From contig NC_037638.1 in the NCBI RefSeq assembly GCF_003254395.2, forward strand, positions 25,435,352 through 25,499,351: a stretch of 64,000 bases of DNA. The letters are read 5' to 3'. Under the pieces are notes generated by a model, which was not told where the DNA came from, ran no database searches, and saw nothing but the letters and a program-made list of their open reading frames with translations. The number at the start of each line of letters is the position of its first letter. The stretch's first letter is position 1. Source of the DNA: Apis mellifera. Taxonomy: Eukaryota; Arthropoda; Insecta; Hymenoptera; Apidae. The translations under genes were made by a program, and so were the position numbers. This document shows, piece after piece, positions 62,901 through 64,000 of this stretch.

Positions 62901-63528
62901 TTAAAATACCGAGAGAGAGGGGAAGACTTGGTGAGAGAGAAGGAGAAAGAGAGAGAGAGTTTTAAATTATTCCGTTACACCATAATTCTTTACCTGAAAC
63001 CACCGCACGAAACCACGATACCACGTTCGGATTTCCATCGAACCGCAAACAGTGCGATACCGCTCTGCCCGTTTACATAGTTGATCCAACAAGCTAGGTA
63101 ACTGGAATCGGTGGGATTAAAAGGCGCGCAAAATCGGAGGAAAGAGGATCACGGGACGAAGAAACGTCTATCTGGAAATCCGCTCTCTACTTTTCACGCC
63201 CGAAAATACGTTTTCGTATTTCCTTCGACATCCCCGTTTCGTGCGCGTAACGATCGGCCTCGAACACGTCCGCATCTCTCTATTTCTCTCTCTCTCTCCG
63301 ACCCTTTGGTCGGATCTGAGCGCACACGTGTTATTATTCAATAACAGGTGTAATGCAAGCCAGCGCTATGGGCCTCTAATCCATGTGCGTGCGAGGCAAA
63401 CAAAACGTAGTAGATGCACCACCGGATACCAACCTCGGGTATTATCCGCATACGTGAGCGTACTCGCGGTTTATACCTTGTGTTATATGGTGTACGTATA
63501 CTGGCTGTCCTTGCCAATGTGTCCTTCC

Positions 63529-64000
63529 CCCTCCTCGAGAATTTTCACAAATTTTTCACGGAACAACGGCAACGATAATGCTTCTACCTCGATAAAACAC
63601 GTTTTTACATTTCTTTTTTTTTTCTCGCTTCTTCAAACATCTTCAAACATCTTCAAACATCTTCAAACATGGTCGAATTTATCGAGGGCGGATAAATCGT
63701 GAAATTGAAACGATAATTTCGACGGGTGTCCTTTCCCTCCCTTTTTCGAGAATTTTCACGAATTTTTCACGGACAAACTCGCGCTTCCACGTGTGATAAA
63801 ATGCATTTTTTTCTTTTTTCTTTCTTCAAACATCTTCAAACATGGTCGAATTTATCGAGGGTGGATAAATCGTGAAATTGAAACGATAATTTCGACGGGT
63901 GTCTTTTTCCTTCTTCCCCTTCCTTTCTCGAGAATTTTCACGAATTTTTCACGCGCTTCCACGATAAAACGCGTTTTTATATTTTCTTCTTTTTCTTTCT
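63529..64000. repeat. Three-copy tandem array with nested 10-bp repeat, cut by the window edge
   Basis: The block TCGAGAATTTTCAC..AATTTTTCACGG recurs at 63535, 63746 and 63928 (spacing 211 and 182). Nested inside is CTTCAAACAT, four consecutive times at 63631-63670 in copy 1 and twice at about 63825-63844 in copy 2, which accounts for part of the spacing difference. Copy 3 runs off the window. Confidence 0.93.

Larger units (their letters stand above)
41679..64000. other. Long non-coding stretch, probably one laminin intron of at least 22 kb
   Basis: Exon 41572-41678 begins with an acceptor and a partial codon, so an upstream laminin exon must exist. No cysteine-rich LE or LN-like coding sequence appears on the minus strand to the end of the window, and no other protein family is recognisable on either strand. 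The sequence is CpG-containing, moderately AT-rich, and punctuated by local tandem duplications at about 43.4-44.15, 46.3-47.3, 56.1, 57.3, 59.5-60 and 63.5-64 kb, plus CT/GA and (TA)n tracts. A small or fast-evolving gene could be missed. Confidence 0.6.

Noticed and set aside
1..64000. Transposable elements, CRISPR arrays, rRNA or tRNA genes
   Set aside because: I saw no transposase or reverse-transcriptase motifs, terminal inverted repeats, regular direct-repeat/spacer arrays or tRNA-like cloverleaf. Profile searches could still find degraded or small ones.

Overview
The window is from a eukaryotic nuclear genome, most likely a bee (Apis-like hymenopteran). The evidence is AT-rich DNA with abundant CpG in non-coding stretches, compact GT-AG introns, many homopolymer and (TA)n tracts, and two animal genes whose predicted proteins look insect-like. 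There is no prokaryotic, viral or CRISPR-type system here. The species call is inference.

Layout. 1-4602: non-coding sequence upstream of the first recognised exon. 4603-25266 (+): Patronin, the insect CAMSAP microtubule minus-end protein. I resolved 26 coding exons, totalling 5040 nt with every splice phase matching, from the start of the CH region to the stop codon after the CKK domain. The initiator exon is not certain; candidates are at 3061-3096 and, for an alternative isoform, 5745-5876. 25267 to about 26814: probable Patronin 3' UTR, containing a 250-bp ATT-type microsatellite. About 26815-30469: AT-rich convergent intergenic DNA with no recognised gene. 30944-41678 (-): the 3' two thirds of a laminin alpha chain gene. 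It has 30 coding exons, 6626 nt and about 2207 residues, covering LE repeats, an L4 domain, more LE repeats, the coiled coil, and LG1 to LG5 through the stop. 41679-64000: at least 22 kb with no recognisable laminin exon. It is most simply one very long laminin intron, and it carries several independent local tandem duplications.

The two genes are convergent. Patronin acts inside the cell, protecting and anchoring non-centrosomal microtubule minus ends. The laminin alpha chain is secreted and assembles into the basement-membrane heterotrimer. No functional link between them is implied beyond adjacency.

The main points worth a second look are splicing architecture. In Patronin these are a 12-nt microexon, a pair of same-phase exons only 14 nt apart that cannot both be used, a run of symmetrical phase-1 cassettes, two same-phase alternative donors 135 nt apart, a candidate alternative first exon, and an abrupt intragenic drop in GC and CpG. 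In laminin, a tandem repeat array has copied the 3' splice site of its own downstream exon several times.
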